NCBI GenBank assembly: GCA_958426425.1
Contig: CATZYY010000050.1
Coordinates: 1 to 14,156, forward strand
Reading direction: 5' to 3'
Source of the DNA: an uncultured Oscillospiraceae bacterium
GTDB taxonomy: Bacteria; Bacillota; Clostridia; Oscillospirales; Oscillospiraceae
Length of the DNA stretch: 14,156 nucleotides
In this document: piece by piece, positions 1 to 7,184 of the stretch
Position numbering within the stretch: the stretch's first letter is position 1
Layout: each line of letters opens with the position of its first letter
The notes under the pieces: model-generated
The model's input: only the letters and a program-made list of their open reading frames with translations
Databases searched by the model: none
Told to the model about the DNA's origin: nothing
Position numbers and translations under genes: made by a program

Positions 1-1
1 C

Positions 2-67
2 TTCGTAGAAGAGGGGGCCTTGCCGCTGGGGCGGTGCTTTGACAGGGAAGAGCAGCGGAGCCTGTAA
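2..67 (+). CDS. C-terminal end of an unknown gene (partial)
   Basis: One forward frame is open from the left edge to a TAA at 65-67 and would end in FVEEGALPLGRCFDREEQRSL. I do not recognise the family. It is favoured over the other two frames because it has a charged, protein-like composition and a terminator hairpin lies 35 nt after the stop. Only about 21 residues are visible, so the call is tentative. Confidence 0.4.
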   Translation, partial: FVEEGALPLGRCFDREEQRSL

Positions 68-102
68 ACTTTACAAGGATTGGACGGCATAAGGTGGTTA
101 TG

Positions 103-122
103 GCGCATGTAATGCGCTTTTT
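103..122 (+). terminator. Rho-independent terminator after the left-edge gene
   Basis: GCGCAT (103-108), loop GTA, ATGCGC (112-117), then TTTTT (118-122). The stem is short but perfect and the T run follows directly. It would end the partial gene at 2-67. Confidence 0.6.
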
Positions 123-329
123 CACTGTATTACTTAGATATGCAAAAAGTTCTTGATGTAGCATTGCTTAATTAGTGGGTGGTGGATAGCAACAGGATTT
201 TTATGTTCTGGGATCTGCAGTTTCTGTGACATCTTGTTGACTCTCCCCCCAGACAGCTCCAGGTGGCTGTGTGTATAAAAAGCGACCTTATACAAATTGG
301 CGACAGCGGACAGAAAAACGTCCCTCCTA
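123..329. other. Non-coding stretch before the HAAS gene
   Basis: AT-richer than the genes around it. I see no convincing gene on either strand. A padR gene, the usual partner just upstream of a HAAS gene, is not present here. The right side leads into the promoter at 330-358. Confidence 0.5.
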
Positions 330-369
330 TTGACAACCATTGATAATCTATGTAGTATAGACATAGATG
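330..369 (+). promoter_or_regulatory. SigA-type promoter with palindromic operator overlapping -10
   Basis: A perfect -35 TTGACA (330-335), a 17-bp spacer and -10 TAGTAT (353-358) put the transcription start near 365. A palindrome, CTATGT (348-353), 7 bp, ACATAG (361-366), covers the -10 box. It resembles PadR operators (ATGT, spacer, ACAT), although PadR sites usually have 8 bp between half-sites, not 7. The placement suggests repression of the HAAS operon. Confidence 0.6.
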
Positions 370-396
370 GCCGATGAAAAGACAGGGGGTGAGGAG

Positions 397-1137
397 ATGT
401 GGGAATTTCGCAGCTGGCGGGCCGCGGTCCTGGCCCAGGTGCGGTTCAGGCCGGACCGGGCGGCTATTGAGGCAGAGCTGACGGCCCACTACGAGGACCA
501 TGTGCAGGATCTGGAGCGCGTGGGCTACGACCGACAGCTGGCAGAGCAGCGGGCTCTGGCGGCCATGGGCGACCCGGAGGAGATTGGCCGTGCCCTGGAT
601 AAAGTTCACAAGCCCTGGCTCGGGTGGATCTGGCGGCTCAGCCGCTGGCTCATGGTGGTGTTAGCGATCACGGCGGTTTGCGCCGCCTGGCTCCTGGACG
701 GGGCGGTGACAGTGTATGAGCGTCTCCGAGTCCAGAGCGGCTGGGAAGACCCGCCGCTTCTCAGCAGCCATGTGGAACTGGCCCATGGAGACTTGTGGGC
801 CGCACCGGGTGAAGTCTTAGTATTGGATGATGGGCAATATCAGGCAGAACTGGAGCTGTGGTTGGAGATGGACAGTCCTGCGGTTATTTCCGACCAATTT
901 TTCGGCAACTTGGAAATAACCGAGGGCGGCGAAACCTTATTCCGGTGGGACTCAGTAGCTTCGGAGAAAAACAGCTGGAGATACAGTTGGGAGCAGGGCC
1001 GCGATTTCTACGGATGGACCCGGCACCACAGTACCTTGAAACTGCTGCTGGATCATCCACCGGAGCAGGTGGAGATCACCTATCCCTATGGAGACAATGA
1101 CTGGGCGCTGCGGGTGGAATGGGGGGAGACGTCATGA
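397..1137 (+). CDS. HAAS-domain (DUF1700-like) membrane protein
   Basis: A 246-residue protein. Residues about 5-70 are helical and charged, with the pattern AELTAHYEDHVQDLE ... AEQRALAAMGDPEEIGRAL, which is typical of the HAAS (helical, associated with anti-sigma) domain. One membrane segment follows at about 82-103, then an extracytoplasmic tail of about 140 residues that I do not recognise. The start at 397 is chosen because AGGGGG (384-389) lies 7 nt upstream and the promoter's predicted start (about 365) would make an upstream ATG at 367 leaderless. The stop overlaps the next start (ATGA at 1134-1137), so the two genes are translationally coupled. HAAS genes usually sit behind a padR regulator; here the regulator is missing but a PadR-like palindrome covers the promoter. 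Cellular role unknown. Confidence 0.75.
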   Translation: MWEFRSWRAAVLAQVRFRPDRAAIEAELTAHYEDHVQDLERVGYDRQLAEQRALAAMGDPEEIGRALDKVHKPWLGWIWRLSRWLMVVLAITAVCAAWLLDGAVTVYERLRVQSGWEDPPLLSSHVELAHGDLWAAPGEVLVLDDGQYQAELELWLEMDSPAVISDQFFGNLEITEGGETLFRWDSVASEKNSWRYSWEQGRDFYGWTRHHSTLKLLLDHPPEQVEITYPYGDNDWALRVEWGETS

Positions 1138-1859
1138 GACGGTGGAACCGAAAGCAGAAGGTACTCCGCAACCTGCTGCTGTGTGTGCTATTGGGAACGG
1201 CTGCCTACGTGCTGCTGGGCTTTCCGCCCTATACCACGGGACAGAAGCTGGACCGGCTGGAGCGGACCTACATGCTGGAGGACCTGCAAACAGTTTATCA
1301 GGAGACACAGCGCCACCGCCGGGACGACCAGTGGTTTGGACGGTGGCACACATTGGTGATTGCCCGCTCTCCTCAGGGGGACTATGTGGCCTCCAGCTGG
1401 GAGCAGGGCGGTTTGTCCGTAACAAATGACATGTGGCCGAACAAGATCGGCCAGAGCGGCCTCTGCCGGGTCTGGGGCGATCAACTCTATGCCGCCGCCG
1501 ATGGGCTCCGGGGTGCGGCCTCCGCCACCATGGAGGTGGAGACTAAGAAGCAGACCTTCACCCTGGAAGGACAGCGGGTGGCGGACGGGGTGTTTTCTTT
1601 CTCCTACCTTTCGCCGGACCACCAGTACGACCACTATGCCCACAATCAGGATGCTCCTTCCGGCCCGGGACTAGACCTTCTGGACGCGGTAGATCTGTGG
1701 TACCGGGAGAAGGTGGGGCCCTCCTCCTATGTCCTGGACGGTGGGCAGGAGATGCTCTGCACGGTGACAGCCCAGGATGAAGCGGGAGAGACTTTGCCGG
1801 AAGTGAAGCTGACTGTGAGCGTACATGAACTGGATGTCCAGACCCTTTACCGCTGGTAG
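1134..1859 (+). CDS. Unknown membrane-anchored extracytoplasmic protein
   Basis: A 241-residue protein with a basic N-terminus (MRRWNRKQKVLRN) and a single hydrophobic segment at about 12-30, which fits an uncleaved signal anchor with the rest outside the cell. No lipobox or known catalytic motif is visible. The start at 1134 is preferred to the in-frame ATG at 1119 because GGAG (1125-1128) sits 5 nt before it and it overlaps the upstream stop codon. It shares a transcript with the HAAS gene and ends just before a strong terminator, so the two probably act together at the membrane. I do not recognise the family. Confidence 0.65.
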   Translation: MRRWNRKQKVLRNLLLCVLLGTAAYVLLGFPPYTTGQKLDRLERTYMLEDLQTVYQETQRHRRDDQWFGRWHTLVIARSPQGDYVASSWEQGGLSVTNDMWPNKIGQSGLCRVWGDQLYAAADGLRGAASATMEVETKKQTFTLEGQRVADGVFSFSYLSPDHQYDHYAHNQDAPSGPGLDLLDAVDLWYREKVGPSSYVLDGGQEMLCTVTAQDEAGETLPEVKLTVSVHELDVQTLYRW

Positions 1860-1864
1860 CGCGT

Positions 1865-1900
1865 AAAAAAGGACGGTATCAAGGGATACCGTCCTTTTTT
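1865..1900. terminator. Bidirectional Rho-independent terminator
   Basis: AAAAAAGGACGGTATC (1865-1880), loop AAGG, and the exact complement ending in TTTTTT (1885-1900). With A6 on one side and T6 on the other it works in both directions, serving the forward HAAS operon and the minus-strand oad operon, whose last stop codon begins 2 nt away. Confidence 0.93.
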
Positions 1901-1901
1901 A

Positions 1902-3368
1902 TCAGAATTTGTACTCCACAAACAGCTCCCGCACGGCGTTGGGGTCGGCGGGCTTGGGAGGCGCGGACTGGGCCGCAGGCTTGGGCGGCTCCGGCTTCGG
2001 TGCCTCGTGGGGACCGTCCCGCCAGGCTAAGAACTTGGGCGCCACCTGGGGGAACAGGGCCAGGGACAGCACGTCCTCGTCGCTCTTGGCGATCTCCTTG
2101 AACTCCTCCCGGTACTTGGGCAGCTCCGGCTCCAGCAGGTCCGCCGGCCGGCAGGTGATGACCTCCTCCGGGGCGATGCCCGCCTTGGCCCGGACCTCCT
2201 CGTTGACCTTGCCGGGCAGGGCGCCGTACTCGCCCCGCAGCATGGCCTTGGACTCCTTGGGGAAGGTCTTGTACCGTTCCCCAAGAATCACGTTCATCAC
2301 CGCCTGGGTGCCCACGATCTGGCTGGAGGGCGTCACCAGGGGCGGATAGCCGAAGTCCTCCCGGACCCGGGGGATCTCCGCCAAAACGTCGTAGTATTTG
2401 TCTTCCTTCCCGGCCTGCTTCAGCTGGGAGATGAGGTTACTGAGCATACCGCCGGGCACCTGGTAGAGCAGGGTATTGGTGTCCACGTTCAGCACCTTGG
2501 GGTCCAGGGAGCCCTCCTCCTTGAGCCGCTGGGCCACCTTGCGGAAGTGGACGGCGGCTTCGCTCATCTTGTTCAGGTCCAACCCCGTATCCCGGACAGT
2601 GCCCTGGAGGGTGGCCACCAGGGACTCTGTGGCAGGCTGGGAGGTACCGTTGGCCAGGGGGCTCAGAGCCGTATCCACGATGTCCACCCCCGCCATGGCC
2701 GCCATGAGATACACCATGTCGCCGGTGCCGGTGGTGTTGTGAGTGTGCAGGTGGATGGGGAGGGATATGGTCTCCTTCAGGCGCTTGACCAGGGAATAGG
2801 CATCCATGGGCAGCAGGAGGTTGGCCATGTCCTTGATGCAGATTACGTCGGCGCCCATCTGTTCCAGCTCCCGGGCCAGCTTCACAAAGTAGTCCTCGCT
2901 GTGGATGGGGGAGATGGTATAGCTGAGGGTGGCCTCCACCATGCCGCCGTATTTTTTGGTGGACTTGATAGCCTCTTCCAGGTTCCGCACGTCGTTGAGG
3001 GCATCAAAAATGCGGATGATGTCGATGCCGTTTTCAATGCTCTTGCGGCAGAAGGCGTCCACCACGTCGTCGGCGTAGTGCTTGTAGCCCAGAATGTTCT
3101 GCCCCCGGAACAGCATCTGGAGTTTGGTGTGAGGCAGGGCCTTACGCAGCTGCCGCAGACGCTCCCAGGGGTCCTCATTCAAAAAGCGCATACAGGCGTC
3201 GAAGGTGGCGCCGCCCCAGCACTCCAAGGACCAGTAGCCGATGGAGTCCAGCACCTCACAGGCGGGCAGCATATCCTCCAGCCGCATCCGGGTGGCCGCC
3301 TGGGACTGGTGGGCGTCCCGAAGGATGGTATCGGTGATATACAGGGGTTTGTTGGATAAAAATTCCAT
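1902..3368 (-). CDS. oadA: Oxaloacetate decarboxylase alpha subunit / pyruvate carboxylase subunit B type carboxyltransferase, without biotin domain
   Basis: A 488-residue protein of the HMGL-like carboxyltransferase family. It moves a carboxyl group between oxaloacetate (or pyruvate) and biotin on a carrier protein. The N-terminal TIM barrel starts with TDTILRDAHQS; by position Asp18, Lys179 (CIKDMAN) and His208/His210 (HLHTH) match the metal ligands and carbamylated lysine of Klebsiella OadA with a constant offset of one residue. The C-terminal tail is Pro/Ala-rich like the usual linker but ends in NAVRELFVEYKF with no biotinyl domain or MKM motif; that domain is encoded separately at 4718-5065. 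The start at 3368 has GGAGG 6 nt upstream; a GTG 21 nt earlier would contain this site and is rejected. It is the last gene of the operon, 75 nt after oadB. Decarboxylase use is favoured because the membrane Na+ pump subunit is in the same operon. Confidence 0.93.
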   Translation of the reverse strand: MEFLSNKPLYITDTILRDAHQSQAATRMRLEDMLPACEVLDSIGYWSLECWGGATFDACMRFLNEDPWERLRQLRKALPHTKLQMLFRGQNILGYKHYADDVVDAFCRKSIENGIDIIRIFDALNDVRNLEEAIKSTKKYGGMVEATLSYTISPIHSEDYFVKLARELEQMGADVICIKDMANLLLPMDAYSLVKRLKETISLPIHLHTHNTTGTGDMVYLMAAMAGVDIVDTALSPLANGTSQPATESLVATLQGTVRDTGLDLNKMSEAAVHFRKVAQRLKEEGSLDPKVLNVDTNTLLYQVPGGMLSNLISQLKQAGKEDKYYDVLAEIPRVREDFGYPPLVTPSSQIVGTQAVMNVILGERYKTFPKESKAMLRGEYGALPGKVNEEVRAKAGIAPEEVITCRPADLLEPELPKYREEFKEIAKSDEDVLSLALFPQVAPKFLAWRDGPHEAPKPEPPKPAAQSAPPKPADPNAVRELFVEYKF

Positions 3369-3443
3369 AAAAAGCCTCCGCTTGCGCACCAGAGCCGGTT
3401 GCCGTCGCTGCGGGAATCACCGGCCCGGTGGCGAGATAAAAAA

Positions 3444-4703
3444 TCAGCCAAACAGAGAGATCAGCACGCCCGCGGCAATGGCAGAGCCGATGACGCCGGC
3501 CACGTTGGGACCCATGGCGTGCATCAACAGGAAGTTGCCGGGGTTGGCCTCCTGACCAACCTTTTGGGATACCCGGGCTGCCATGGGCACGGCGGACACG
3601 CCGGCGGAGCCGATGAGGGGGTTGATCTTCTCCTTGAGGAACAGGTTCATGAACTTGGCCAGCAGCACGCCGCCGGCGGTGCCGAAGCCGAAGGCCACGA
3701 TGCCCATGGCCAGGATGGCCAGGGTCCGGGGGCTGAGGAAGGTGGTGCCGGTGGCGGTGGCGCCCACGGAGACCCCCAGGAAAATGGTGACGATGTTGAT
3801 AAGCTCATTTTGCACCGTCTTGCTGAGCCGGTCGGTGACGCCGCACTCCCGGAACAGGTTGCCCAGCATCAGACAGGCAATGAGCGGCGCCGCGGAGGGC
3901 ACCAGCAGGGCCACAAAAATGGTCACCACGATGGGGAAGACGATCTTTTCCTTCTTTGAGACCTCCCGCAGGGGCTTCATGACGATCTTGCGCTCTTCCT
4001 CAGTGGTCAGCAGCTTCATGATGGGCGGCTGGATCACCGGCACCAGAGCCATGTAGGAGTAGGCCGACACGGCAATGGGGCCCAGCAGAGCAGGGGCTAA
4101 CATGACGGTGACGAAAATGGCCGTGGGGCCGTCGGCGCCGCCGATGATGCCGATGGAAGAGGCTTCCGCCCCGGTAAAGCCCAGGAGGCGGCAGCCCACG
4201 TAGGTCATGAAGATGCCAAGCTGGGCGGCCGCGCCCAACAACAGGCTCTTGGGGTTGGCGATCAGGGGACCGAAGTCGGTCATGGCGCCCACGCCCATGA
4301 AGATCAGGCAGGGGTAGATGCCCAGCTTCACGCCTAGGTACAGTACGTCGATGAGGCCCACCGAGATGGTCTCGCCCACTGCGGCCGTGGCCAGTACTGC
4401 CTCAGATACACCGGCAGAGGCCATCTCCGACAGGAATTCCGCCGTAATGGGTGCCCCGCCGAACAGGTCCCAGTGGATGTGTCCTCCGGCAAAGAGAATC
4501 TCATGGTACATCTCCGCGCCCGGCAGGTTGGTTACCAGCATGCCGAAGGCGATGGGTACCAGCAGCAGCGGCTCGAACTTCTTCACAATGCCAAGGTACA
4601 GCAAAACGCAGGCAATGCAGATCATGATGAGGCATTTCCAGTTGCCGCCCTGGGTGAATTGATAAAAGCCCGTGCTTGTGATAAAATTCTGGATAGCGTC
4701 CAT
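3444..4703 (-). CDS. oadB: Na+-pumping decarboxylase beta subunit (OadB/GcdB/MmdB)
   Basis: A 419-residue integral membrane protein that decarboxylates carboxybiotin and couples this to Na+ export. Family signatures are GGADGPTAIF and NPLIGSAGVSAVP. The residues shown to matter in Klebsiella OadB (Asp203, Tyr229, Asn373, Gly377, Ser382, Arg389) line up as Asp191, Tyr217, Asn361, Gly365, Ser370 and Arg377, all with the same offset of 12, so the Na+ and catalytic sites appear intact. Multiple hydrophobic helices run the whole length. It begins 14 nt after the biotin carrier stop and is followed by oadA. The family is shared by oxaloacetate, methylmalonyl-CoA and glutaconyl-CoA decarboxylases; the adjacent OadA-type carboxyltransferase favours oxaloacetate. 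Confidence 0.95.
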   Translation of the reverse strand: MDAIQNFITSTGFYQFTQGGNWKCLIMICIACVLLYLGIVKKFEPLLLVPIAFGMLVTNLPGAEMYHEILFAGGHIHWDLFGGAPITAEFLSEMASAGVSEAVLATAAVGETISVGLIDVLYLGVKLGIYPCLIFMGVGAMTDFGPLIANPKSLLLGAAAQLGIFMTYVGCRLLGFTGAEASSIGIIGGADGPTAIFVTVMLAPALLGPIAVSAYSYMALVPVIQPPIMKLLTTEEERKIVMKPLREVSKKEKIVFPIVVTIFVALLVPSAAPLIACLMLGNLFRECGVTDRLSKTVQNELINIVTIFLGVSVGATATGTTFLSPRTLAILAMGIVAFGFGTAGGVLLAKFMNLFLKEKINPLIGSAGVSAVPMAARVSQKVGQEANPGNFLLMHAMGPNVAGVIGSAIAAGVLISLFG

Positions 4704-4717
4704 AGGCCGTCACCCCG

Positions 4718-5065
4718 TCACTGGATGGTGCAAAGGGGCGTGCCGGACTCCACCGCGGCGCCCTTGGTGGTCTGGATGGCGGTCACCCGGCCGTCCCGGG
4801 GACACATGATCTCGTTTTCCATCTTCATTGCCTCCAGGATCATCAGTACCTGTCCCCGCTTTACCGTGTCGCCCACGGCCACGTTCACTGCCAAAATGGT
4901 GCCGGGCATGGGGGACGATACCTGCTCGCCGCCGGCGGGAGCCGGGGGCGGAGGCGGCGCCGGGGTGGCCGCAGGAGCAGGAGCGGGGGCAGGGGCGGCG
5001 CCGGTCAGTTCTTCCAGTTCCACCTCATAGGGAACACCGTTGACGGTCACTCTGTACTTCTTCAT
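4718..5065 (-). CDS. Biotin carboxyl carrier subunit (stand-alone biotinyl protein)
   Basis: A 115-residue biotin/lipoyl attachment protein. Residues 1-20 form a short conserved head (KKYRVTVNGVPYEVELEEL), 22-45 a flexible Ala/Pro linker and 48-115 the biotinyl domain with PMPG and EAMKMEN. Lys81 is the predicted biotinylation site. It swings CO2 from the OadA carboxyltransferase to the OadB membrane subunit, the job done in classical OadA by its own C-terminal domain. The layout matches GcdC of glutaconyl-CoA decarboxylase and MmdC of methylmalonyl-CoA decarboxylase. GGGAGG sits 5 nt before the ATG. It lies 34 nt after the oadG-like gene and 14 nt before oadB, clearly one operon. Confidence 0.93.
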   Translation of the reverse strand: MKKYRVTVNGVPYEVELEELTGAAPAPAPAPAATPAPPPPPAPAGGEQVSSPMPGTILAVNVAVGDTVKRGQVLMILEAMKMENEIMCPRDGRVTAIQTTKGAAVESGTPLCTIQ

Positions 5066-5099
5066 GAAATCCTCCCAAAATTGTTTCTTCGCTCTGGTT

Positions 5100-5372
5100 T
5101 CAGAGCGGCTTGATGGATTTGATACGGATGCCGGTGATGTTGGTGCCCAGGTCCTCCGCCACGGCGGCGGACACGGCGGCGATCAGCTCCGGCGTGACGG
5201 CACCGGCGGCCGGCACCGATGGAACAGGGGCCGGGGGGACGGCGGCTGCCGGCGGTTTCCCCACGGAGCGCAATGCCGCGCTCATCAGGGTGCTCAGCGC
5301 CACCAGGCAGATCAGCCCGAAGAACACCGTCCCCATGCCCATTAGGCACACAAACAGATGACTATAATCCAT
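5100..5372 (-). CDS. oadG: OadG-like small membrane subunit of the Na+-pump decarboxylase
   Basis: A 90-residue protein with one N-terminal membrane helix (about 6-32), an Ala/Pro linker (39-57) and a C-terminal segment ending AAVSAAVAEDLGTNITGIRIKSIKPL. This is the plan of OadG / GcdD / MmdD, the subunit that holds the decarboxylase complex together at the membrane. The classical Klebsiella gamma subunit also binds Zn2+ near its C-terminus, but no His cluster is visible here. It is the first gene of the operon: AAGGAGGGAG lies just before the ATG and a promoter ends about 24 nt upstream. Confidence 0.85.
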   Translation of the reverse strand: MDYSHLFVCLMGMGTVFFGLICLVALSTLMSAALRSVGKPPAAAVPPAPVPSVPAAGAVTPELIAAVSAAVAEDLGTNITGIRIKSIKPL

Positions 5373-5402
5373 AGACTCCCTCCTTGGGCGATTTTTAGGT
5401 AC

Positions 5403-5431
5403 ATTGTATCAACTTTTTTGGAAGAACACAA
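5403..5431 (-). promoter_or_regulatory. Promoter of the oad operon
   Basis: On the minus strand, -35 TTGTGT (5431-5426), a 17-bp spacer and -10 TACAAT (5408-5403, five of six consensus bases). The predicted start near 5396 leaves a leader of about 24 nt carrying the AAGGAGGGAG ribosome site of oadG. The -35 is weak, so an activator or tight control is possible. Confidence 0.5.
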
Positions 5432-5472
5432 TGCGGAACGTGCTGCTTTTCCCTTTTAAATGATGAAAAAAT

Positions 5473-5501
5473 TTGCGTAAAATTTTGGCGAATTATACAA
5501 A
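5473..5501 (+). promoter_or_regulatory. Weak candidate promoter for sfsA-mntP
   Basis: TTGCGT (5473-5478), 17 bp, TACAAA (5496-5501). Both boxes match consensus poorly. It is listed because it is the best-spaced pair upstream of sfsA and because a perfect inverted repeat starts at its -10 end. Confidence 0.25.
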
Positions 5502-5522
5502 AACGATTACAGGAAATCGTTT
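5501..5522. promoter_or_regulatory. Perfect 8-bp inverted repeat between divergent oad and sfsA
   Basis: AAACGATT (5501-5508), 6-bp gap ACAGGA, AATCGTTT (5515-5522). There is no T run, so it is not a terminator; its position in the divergent spacer suggests an operator. Its left arm also overlaps a CcpA cre-like stretch (5498-5511) that matches the cre pattern except at the first two bases. Confidence 0.4.
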
Positions 5523-5630
5523 ATTTCGGGATAGATGACAAATATGTAGCAGATGTGAAAGAAAAAATCCGAGGTTATTGTCTGCCTAACTGGAAACGCA
5601 CAGTCCGGGGCGGAAGCGGAAAGGAGAACC

Positions 5631-6311
5631 ATGCGATACGAACATGTGATACAGGGCCGCTTTTTGGCTCGGCCCAATCGGTTTATCGCCCATGTGGAGA
5701 CCGAGGAAGGCGTCCAGATCTGTCATGTGAAAAATACCGGCCGCTGCCGGGAGCTGTTGGTGCCGGGAGCTACGGTGTATCTGGAGCCGGGGCGGACACC
5801 GGGGCGGAAGACTCCCTTCGATCTGATTGCCGTGGAGAAGGGGAACCTGCTCATTAATATGGATGCCCAGGCCCCCAACCGGGTTTTTGAGGAGTGGGCC
5901 GCCGCCGGGGGCTTTTCTCCGGAGGTGACGGCGGTCCGGCGGGAGGTGCGCTGGGGGGATTCCCGGCTGGACTTTTGTCTGGAGACGCCCCATGGGCCTC
6001 ATCTGGTGGAGGTGAAGGGAGTCACGCTGGAGGACGGCGGCGCCGCCCGCTTTCCCGACGCGCCCACGGAGCGGGGGGTCAAGCACATTTTGGAACTGGT
6101 TCGGGCCGTGGAGGAAGGCCTTGACGCCACACTCTTTTTTGTGGTACAAATAAAGGATATCCACAGCGTTTCTCCTAACGACAAGACCCATCCGGCCTTT
6201 GGGGAGGCGCTGCGGTTTGCTGCGTCTCGGGGGGTAAATGTACGGGCGTATGATTGCCTGGTGACGCCGGACAGCATTTCCATCCGCCGGCCGGTGCCGG
6301 TGATTTTGTGA
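5631..6311 (+). CDS. sfsA: SfsA family protein (sugar fermentation stimulation protein homologue)
   Basis: A 226-residue protein, the usual SfsA length. Diagnostic motifs are GRCRELLVPGA (37-47) and FPDAPTERGVKH (141-152). The segment RLDFCLE ... HLVEVKG provides Asp114, Glu127 and Lys129, consistent with the PD-(D/E)xK nuclease-like fold assigned to this family. The biochemical role of SfsA is not settled; it was named from an E. coli effect on maltose genes. AAAGGAG lies 4 nt before the ATG. The next gene, mntP, starts 16 nt downstream, so they are cotranscribed. The upstream oad operon is divergent. Confidence 0.93.
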   Translation: MRYEHVIQGRFLARPNRFIAHVETEEGVQICHVKNTGRCRELLVPGATVYLEPGRTPGRKTPFDLIAVEKGNLLINMDAQAPNRVFEEWAAAGGFSPEVTAVRREVRWGDSRLDFCLETPHGPHLVEVKGVTLEDGGAARFPDAPTERGVKHILELVRAVEEGLDATLFFVVQIKDIHSVSPNDKTHPAFGEALRFAASRGVNVRAYDCLVTPDSISIRRPVPVIL

Positions 6312-6327
6312 GTGGGAGTATGGTATT

Positions 6328-6903
6328 GTGGGGATTTTAGAGCTGTTTCTCATCGGTGTCAGCCTGTCCATGGACGCTTTCGCCGTGGCGGTGTGCCACG
6401 GGTTGTCCATGCCGAAATTGAACTTGCGCCACGGTGCGGTGATCGCCCTGTTCTTCGGCGGCTTTCAGGCCCTGATGCCGTTTTTGGGGTGGCTGCTGGG
6501 ATCGCAGTTTGCCCAGTATATTGAGAGCGTAGACCACTGGGTGGCTTTTGGCCTGCTGGCCTTAATCGGCGGCAATATGGTCCGGGAGGCCCTGTCCCCC
6601 GAGGATGAGGAGGAGAGCGCCTGCCCTGCGGCGGATCGGCTGGACCTGAAGCGCCTTTTTATGATGGCGGTTGCCACCAGCATCGATGCCCTGGCCGTGG
6701 GGATAACCTTTGCCTTTTTCTCTGTGCCCATCGGTCCCGCCGTCTCCATTATCGGTGTCACCACCTTCTGCATCTCTCTGGGCGGTGTCGTGATCGGCAA
6801 TTTCTTTGGCACCCGCTACAAGCAGCGGGCGGAGCTTACCGGCGGCATTGTGCTGATCCTGCTGGGCACCAAGATTCTGCTGGAGCATTTGGGATTCCTA
6901 TAA
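6328..6903 (+). CDS. mntP: Manganese efflux pump MntP
   Basis: A 191-residue membrane protein of the MntP (formerly YebN) family, which exports Mn2+ from the cytoplasm. Two related halves are visible: the first carries SLSMDAFAVAV (Asp16), the second TSIDALAVGI (Asp120). These repeated Asp motifs in membrane helices are the family hallmark. About six helices are separated by a charged cytoplasmic loop (residues 88-108, PEDEEES...). The start is GTG at 6328, supported by GGGAG (6314-6318); a nearby ATG at 6320 is out of frame. I see no yybP-ykoY manganese riboswitch upstream, so expression depends on the sfsA promoter. It ends at tandem terminators. Confidence 0.93.
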   Translation: MGILELFLIGVSLSMDAFAVAVCHGLSMPKLNLRHGAVIALFFGGFQALMPFLGWLLGSQFAQYIESVDHWVAFGLLALIGGNMVREALSPEDEEESACPAADRLDLKRLFMMAVATSIDALAVGITFAFFSVPIGPAVSIIGVTTFCISLGGVVIGNFFGTRYKQRAELTGGIVLILLGTKILLEHLGFL

Positions 6904-6914
6904 GTTTACATAAC

Positions 6915-6943
6915 AAAAAGCCGGGCGGCCTGCCCGGCTTTTT
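6915..6943 (+). terminator. Rho-independent terminator after mntP
   Basis: AAAAAGCCGGGC (6915-6926), loop GGCCT, GCCCGGCTTTTT (6932-6943). The stem is a perfect 12 bp with A/T tails on both sides. Confidence 0.92.
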
Positions 6944-6955
6944 GCTGCGGCAATG

Positions 6956-6992
6956 GGCGGCGGAACAGGGATTGGCTGTTCCGCCGCCTTTT
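6956..6992 (+). terminator. Second, tandem terminator-like hairpin
   Basis: GGCGGCGGAACAG (6956-6968), 7-nt loop, CTGTTCCGCCGCC (6976-6988), then TTTT. A perfect 13-bp stem only 12 nt after the first terminator. It is a back-up stop between mntP and the symporter. Confidence 0.75.
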
Positions 6993-7101
6993 ATTGTCCG
7001 GAACCAGGAGCGGAGATGGCCGGGCAGGCGCATCGGCTGTGAAGGAAATAAGAAGAAGTATGAGGGATATGAAAAATCTTCCAAAATCTCTTAACGAAAT
7101 C

Positions 7102-7130
7102 TTTACATAAGTTGGCTCATCCTGTATGAT
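7102..7130 (+). promoter_or_regulatory. Strong SigA-type promoter of the symporter gene
   Basis: -35 TTTACA (7102-7107, five of six), 17-bp spacer, -10 TATGAT (7125-7130, five of six). The predicted start near 7137 gives a leader of about 48 nt. Confidence 0.75.
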
Positions 7131-7184
7131 AGTAGCAGGAGCTCCGGATAGGCCGGGGCGTGTGTGAAAGAAGGGAGTGTATCT

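Noticed and set aside
134..232. Minus-strand 32-codon frame starting MSQKLQIPEHKN with a GGGGGGAG upstream
   Set aside because: The ribosome site is about 10 nt from the ATG, there is no clear promoter, and the product matches nothing I know. Possible but unsupported.
2547..3359. Long forward reading frame of 270 codons
   Set aside because: Fully antisense to oadA, whose catalytic motifs are unmistakable. The Gly/His/Val-rich product is a typical shadow of GC-rich coding DNA.
7060..7110. 16-codon forward frame (MRDMKNLPKSLNEIFT) before the symporter
   Set aside because: It overlaps the -35 box of the symporter promoter, so it would not be on that transcript, and it follows two terminators with no promoter of its own.
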